Below, one piece after another: positions 61,319-64,000 of a DNA stretch of 64,000 nucleotides. How positions within the stretch are numbered: position 1 is the stretch's first letter; every line of letters starts with the position of its first letter. The notes beneath the pieces are model-generated. The model did no database searches. It was given only the letters and a program-made list of their open reading frames with translations, and was not told the origin of the DNA. The translations under genes and the position numbers were made by a program. Source of the stretch: Faecalicatena contorta (lineage in GTDB: Bacteria > Bacillota > Clostridia > Lachnospirales > Lachnospiraceae); NCBI RefSeq assembly GCF_003149105.1, contig NZ_QGDS01000003.1, forward strand, positions 94,179-158,178. Reading direction: 5' to 3'.

Positions 61319-62116
61319 TTACCTCTCCGCACTGGCAGGGCGGGGCCGCTCTGCGGTAGGAGCGTCTTTTGTTTCCTTTTCCACCTTTTGACTATGGGTA
61401 TTGAGGGCTTCCCGGATAGACGGTTTTTTCTCTGCCGCCCGTTCTTCAAGCCGGATCATTGCGCCGATGGCTTTTTCCACACTCTTTTTCATATCAGCAA
61501 GGTGGGAACGCTCGGCCCGGTATGGAGATGATATGGCAGCCGCCACCTTACCCGTTGGTTGTGCTTTCTGTATGGATTCCTTTCCAAGCATGGCCCGGCC
61601 CATATTTTTTAAATGCCGCCCGGCTTCATGGTATTCGGTGCTGATGGCTTCTATTTTGGCAATAGCCTTATCATGGGAACGGATATTGCTGTCCAAGTTC
61701 TCCCGCATAGATTCCAACATGGGGCGTACCTTGAAAAACCGGGCTACATTATCCAATGCGGAAATGCCCTTTTCCTTAAAGGCAGCAAGGGCATTTTTAC
61801 ATCCGTCTATGATATTCTGCTTTAGCCCAGCAAGCCGTTCCCGCAGGTCGAGTACCTGCCCCTGCATGGAGATAACCGCCTTTTGCATGGTGGATTTTAC
61901 AGGGTGGTTCTGTTCCTGCGCCGCTTGAAGTTCCTGGCGCATGGCGGCAAGTTCTTTCACGGCGGTGTCAAGCTGACGTTCCATTGCACCCACTTGCTGA
62001 AGCACAGCAAGAAAATCCTTTGCAGATGGGGCATTGTTTTCCCGCAGGATTGCCAGAAGTTCCTTGACGTATTTGTTTTCTGCAATGGGTTCATTAGTAG
62101 AGTTCTTTTTTGCCAT
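61319..62116 (-). CDS. DUF6674-like helical ICE protein
   Basis: 265 residues, almost all helix: NKYVKELLAILRENNAPSAK, VGAMERQLDTAVKELAAMRQ, VISMQGQVLDLRERLAGLKQ, EYHEAGRHLKNMGRAMLGKE. This fits the DUF6674 family of CTn elements as I recall it. It ends TAERPRPASAER. GGAGG before the ATG, right after palindrome copy 17. The role is unknown; a cytoplasmic scaffold is possible. Confidence 0.75.
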   Translation of the reverse strand: MAKKNSTNEPIAENKYVKELLAILRENNAPSAKDFLAVLQQVGAMERQLDTAVKELAAMRQELQAAQEQNHPVKSTMQKAVISMQGQVLDLRERLAGLKQNIIDGCKNALAAFKEKGISALDNVARFFKVRPMLESMRENLDSNIRSHDKAIAKIEAISTEYHEAGRHLKNMGRAMLGKESIQKAQPTGKVAAAISSPYRAERSHLADMKKSVEKAIGAMIRLEERAAEKKPSIREALNTHSQKVEKETKDAPTAERPRPASAER

Positions 62117-62135
62117 TGGGTTTCCTCCTTTCCAG

Positions 62136-62160
62136 ACTTCGGGCCAAGTTGACCCGAAGT
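62136..62160. repeat. ICE palindrome copy 17
   Basis: ACTTCGGGCCAA, G, TTGACCCGAAGT. It lies between the ArdA stop (4 bp) and the next ribosome site (3 bp). Confidence 0.95.
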
Positions 62161-62164
62161 GATT

Positions 62165-62881
62165 TTAACGCTCCGCACTGGCAGGATGGGGGCGTTCATG
62201 GGCGGTATGGGTGCTTTTGCTCATTGTCTGTTGATAGCTTTCCAATGTTTTCTTAATGGATTTTTCTGGTTCGGGATAAGCGAAAACACGGTATTCCTCC
62301 GGCAAATCATCCCGGCCACAGTAATAATCTGTATGGCTGTCACCAGTTCGTACCACATAACCCCCATCAACAAAACGCCCGTCCTCGTCCATGTCCATAT
62401 CCCGACCATAGGCTTCGTAATCAATGTAATTTTTTAAATGCTCCGGCACTTCCATAGTACACATTTCCTCAATGTAATACCGGCCCAAATCTTCCTCGTC
62501 CTCAATGCCCGGATAAAGTTCAAAACAATCCAGATTTTGAGCAAGATTGATTAAATCCTTAACGCTGTTATACTCTCCGAAGTCCACGACGGCGGTAAAC
62601 TTCTCTAGTTCCCACTCCTGCATATCGTCCAGCAGAGAAGCCAAGTAATTCAGTTCATCAATACTTTCGTATTCACCCAAACATTTACATAGGCCCGGAA
62701 TGTCCGTTTCATAACTGGCAATAAAAATTTCCTCATAACGTACTCCGTCAATGCCAATTCGTTTCAAAAGAGCCTGCACTTCCTCGGTGGTGGTAGGAAA
62801 TTTTAGAGGTTCGCTGATTAAATAGTTTTCGTTGTATCTGCCGAGATTGGTAATATAGGCTTCAATCATGGGAATTTTCAC
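62165..62881 (-). CDS. ArdA-like antirestriction protein
   Basis: 238 residues, strongly acidic, a DNA mimic that blocks type I restriction in the recipient. EAYITNLGRYNENYLISEPL, GVRYEEIFIASYETDIPGL, LNYLASLLDDMQEWELEKF and FELYPGIEDEEDLGRYYIEE follow the ArdA layout. A C-terminal extension ends HERPHPASAER, like the upstream-adjacent DUF6674-like protein. The start is GTG 62881 or ATG 62869; it overlaps the next gene by 20 bases. Confidence 0.87.
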   Translation of the reverse strand: MKIPMIEAYITNLGRYNENYLISEPLKFPTTTEEVQALLKRIGIDGVRYEEIFIASYETDIPGLCKCLGEYESIDELNYLASLLDDMQEWELEKFTAVVDFGEYNSVKDLINLAQNLDCFELYPGIEDEEDLGRYYIEEMCTMEVPEHLKNYIDYEAYGRDMDMDEDGRFVDGGYVVRTGDSHTDYYCGRDDLPEEYRVFAYPEPEKSIKKTLESYQQTMSKSTHTAHERPHPASAER

Positions 62882-63215
62882 GTCCCTGCGTTTTCACGGT
62901 TAAAATCCCATTGAGGGTAGTTGCCGTAATATTCAGCCGTCCTGCAATGGCAATATCGTTTTTTACAGCTTCGTCCACCGCCTCCCCGCATACAACAAGC
63001 ACATGAGAGCGGCGAAGCAGGTCACGCCCCATATCAATACCGCTTTTGTGTTCTTCCGGGATTGCAGTATTCAAAAACAGCGAGAGATACAGACAAGGGC
63101 AGAGCGGGGAAAAACCAGCTTCATAAGCCGCCCTGCAATACTGCACCGCCTGTTGCATATCAGCGTTATAATCGCCGCTCCATGCGGCAGTAATATATGC
63201 TAAAGGTCGTTTCAT
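62862..63215 (-). CDS. Nucleoside-deoxyribosyltransferase-like small protein (DUF7768/DUF4406 type)
   Basis: About 117 residues: PLAYITAAWSGDYNADMQQA, VQYCRAAYEAGFSPLCPCLY, GRDLLRRSHVLVVCGEAVDE. The fold resembles DUF4406/DUF7768 nucleotide-binding proteins found on mobile elements; substrate unknown. ATG 63215 with GGAGG 9 bases upstream. Confidence 0.75.
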   Translation of the reverse strand: MKRPLAYITAAWSGDYNADMQQAVQYCRAAYEAGFSPLCPCLYLSLFLNTAIPEEHKSGIDMGRDLLRRSHVLVVCGEAVDEAVKNDIAIAGRLNITATTLNGILTVKTQGRENSHD

Positions 63216-63265
63216 TTTATAAGCACCTCCGTTCATGTTGCGTTAATTGGTCAACCTATCCCCCC

Positions 63266-63482
63266 GCCCTTTCCACTCTTTGGAAAGGGAGCGGCTCAAA
63301 GGAATATATATCCCCGTCGCTTGACTCCTTAAAGCATAACAGGGAGAAGCCAGTCAAGGGTGCGAAGCACCGCCTATGGCGGCAAGCCCTTGACTGACTT
63401 TCCCGGTTATGCTACTCCATGATTGGCAACGGGGAATATATTATATCCTTAGAGCTTCGGGGTGCGGGGCAGCGCCCCGCAT
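63266..63482. other. Dense palindromic region: candidate oriT or structured RNA
   Basis: Nested dyads: CCCTTTCC/GGAAAGGG (63268-63290); GGAATATATATCCCCGT (63301) facing ACGGGGAATATATTATATCC (63429); AGCATAAC (63333) with GTTATGCT (63406); CAGTCAAGGG (63351) with CCCTTGACTG (63387); tips GGTGCGAAGCACC and CCGCCTATGGCGG; and GCGGGG/CCCCGC (63464-63480). No gene fits. Function unproven. Confidence 0.55.
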
Positions 63483-63487
63483 AACGG

Positions 63488-63512
63488 ACTTCGGGCCAAG
63501 TTGACCCGAAGT
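63488..63512. repeat. ICE palindrome copy 18
   Basis: ACTTCGGGCCAA, G, TTGACCCGAAGT. It lies 4 bp after the ParB-like gene stop. Confidence 0.93.
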
Positions 63513-63516
63513 GTCT

Positions 63517-64000
63517 TTACTTCTCTTGCTCGGATTTCTTTTCCGGGGCTGAAATATCTTTCAGTTTATCCTTGTTTTCCTCAAGCAGTTTCATAATGGT
63601 ATCTTTCATTTCACGGGGCGTTTTTTCCTTTCCGAAATACTGACCCAATTCTTGACTGGATAAAATCACTTTGTCTACCTCCTTTTTTTCTTCGAGCATG
63701 ATACCGTCGATCATATCAGGGTTTAACAGCTTCTTTTGGTCAAGGTCACGCATACGCTGCGCCTGTGAGAGAGAGGGAGCCGACTGCTGACCCTCAATGG
63801 CGATAGCGATATACTTCTGATTTTTAGGCTTGATAAAAGCCAGTTCCACAGCAGGAGTGAACGCAATTTTTTTCTCGTCCACCATTTTCAAAAGGTCGGG
63901 TACAAGTTCATTGAGTTTGATGTATCGCTGAACCTGCTTGACCGTCATTTTATTACGCTCGGCAACAACCTCATTGGAGCGTTGTCCGTTGCCAGTACGC
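63517..64000 (-). CDS. ParB/Spo0J-family partition protein (5' end outside window)
   Basis: At least 161 codons; the frame stays open to the right edge. Upstream of the internal ATG it reads GQRSNEVVAERNKMTVKQVQ, then RYIKLNELVPDLLKMVDEKK and FTPAVELAFIKPKNQK, the ParB helix-turn-helix core. A Lys/Glu-rich end (ISAPEKKSEQEK) follows. It may stabilise or regulate the circular ICE. The N-terminal ParB nuclease-like box should lie beyond 64000. Confidence 0.88.
   Translation of the reverse strand, partial: RTGNGQRSNEVVAERNKMTVKQVQRYIKLNELVPDLLKMVDEKKIAFTPAVELAFIKPKNQKYIAIAIEGQQSAPSLSQAQRMRDLDQKKLLNPDMIDGIMLEEKKEVDKVILSSQELGQYFGKEKTPREMKDTIMKLLEENKDKLKDISAPEKKSEQEK

Larger units (their letters stand above)
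37385..64000. mobile_element. Integrative and conjugative element, Tn1549/CTn-like transfer module, serine recombinase
   Basis: The left end lies between about 37385 (end of the collagen triplets) and 37430 (recombinase stop). The right end is outside the window. The module comprises serine recombinase, MOB relaxase and MobC, VirD4/TraG, PcfB, VirB4, PrgI, TrbL-like protein, Maff2, NlpC/P60 hydrolase, DUF4366, DUF4315, SpoVG-like protein, ArdA and ParB. The cargo is an amino-acid decarboxylase operon and a PIN-domain gene. Eighteen copies of one 25-bp palindrome are confined to it. Confidence 0.93.

Noticed and set aside
63301-63448. Group II intron or riboswitch in the palindromic cluster
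   Set aside because: No domain V-like motif, no reverse transcriptase and no known riboswitch core seen.
39576-63512. Reading the 18 palindromes as ordinary rho-independent terminators
   Set aside because: None is followed by a T-run on the coding strand, several are inside genes, and real terminators (57046, 40754) lie beside them.
39576-63512. CRISPR array
   Set aside because: The repeats are 0.1-5 kb apart and irregular, with genes between; no cas genes.
45451-63948. Many plus-strand open frames within the ICE containing RANLARS- or GPTWPE-like peptides
   Set aside because: These are antisense shadows of transfer genes; the recurring peptides come from the palindrome read in other frames.

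Overview
The window suggests an anaerobic, spore-forming gut Firmicute, most likely a Lachnospiraceae-type Clostridia. The reasons are the ispF-cysE-cysS-mrnC-rlmB-sigH synteny shared with Bacillus/Clostridium, a cysteine T-box, a Spo0H-type sigma factor, a collagen-like gene of exosporium type, and an integrated element of the Tn1549/C. difficile CTn class. Host genes (about 1-37.4 kb) lie mostly on the minus strand, with strong AGGAGG ribosome sites and conventional hairpin terminators. The species cannot be named from sequence alone.

Layout. 0.1-5.9 kb: purA, a small membrane protein, a MocR-type regulator, glnS and a hypothetical gene; three decayed copies of one palindrome sit in the spacers. 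6-10.7 kb: a DUF6512-like membrane protein, a LytTR/LiaF-like pair, dtd, tRNA-Thr(GGT), a membrane protein, an alpha/alpha-toroid protein and sigH. 10.8-16.9 kb: rlmB, mrnC, cysS and cysE behind a Cys T-box, then an Eis-like acetyltransferase and ispF. 16.9-17.9 kb: a roughly 1-kb island bounded by 33-bp direct repeats, with an XRE regulator and a DUF4315-like coiled coil. 18-25 kb: a GGDEF protein, a subtilisin-like pseudoprotease (Ser to Gly), IS256-type transposase remnants, a chemoreceptor/FMN-binding lipoprotein pair and a YdeI-like protein. 25.2-36.5 kb: an inositol gene set (iolE, iolG, ABC permease, ATPase, binding protein, second dehydrogenase) next to a binding protein/YesM/YesN sensory trio that probably controls it.

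From about 37.4 kb to beyond the right edge lies an integrative and conjugative element (ICE) that has cut a collagen-like gene after its Gly-Pro-Thr repeats. Its recombinase is a large serine recombinase (TndX-like). The transfer module is complete in outline: relaxase, MobC, VirD4/TraG, PcfB, VirB4, PrgI, TrbL/VirB6-like, Maff2, NlpC/P60 hydrolase, DUF4366, DUF4315, ArdA and ParB. Cargo comprises a LysR-controlled set (thioesterase, YbaK-type deacylase, PLP decarboxylase, cupin) and a lone plus-strand PIN-domain gene.

The most striking signal is a 25-bp palindrome (arms ACTTCGGGCCAA / TTGGCCCGAAGT) present 18 times in the 26 kb of ICE. Most copies sit between a stop codon and the next Shine-Dalgarno site; four lie in frame inside proteins as (T)SG(Q/H)xGPK-type peptides. 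I found no full copy in the 37 kb of host DNA, but the same 9-bp arms occur once at 17501, beside the DUF4315-like gene. Several ICE proteins that end next to a copy share a C-terminal -AER. I know of no description of this repeat, although I could not search for one.
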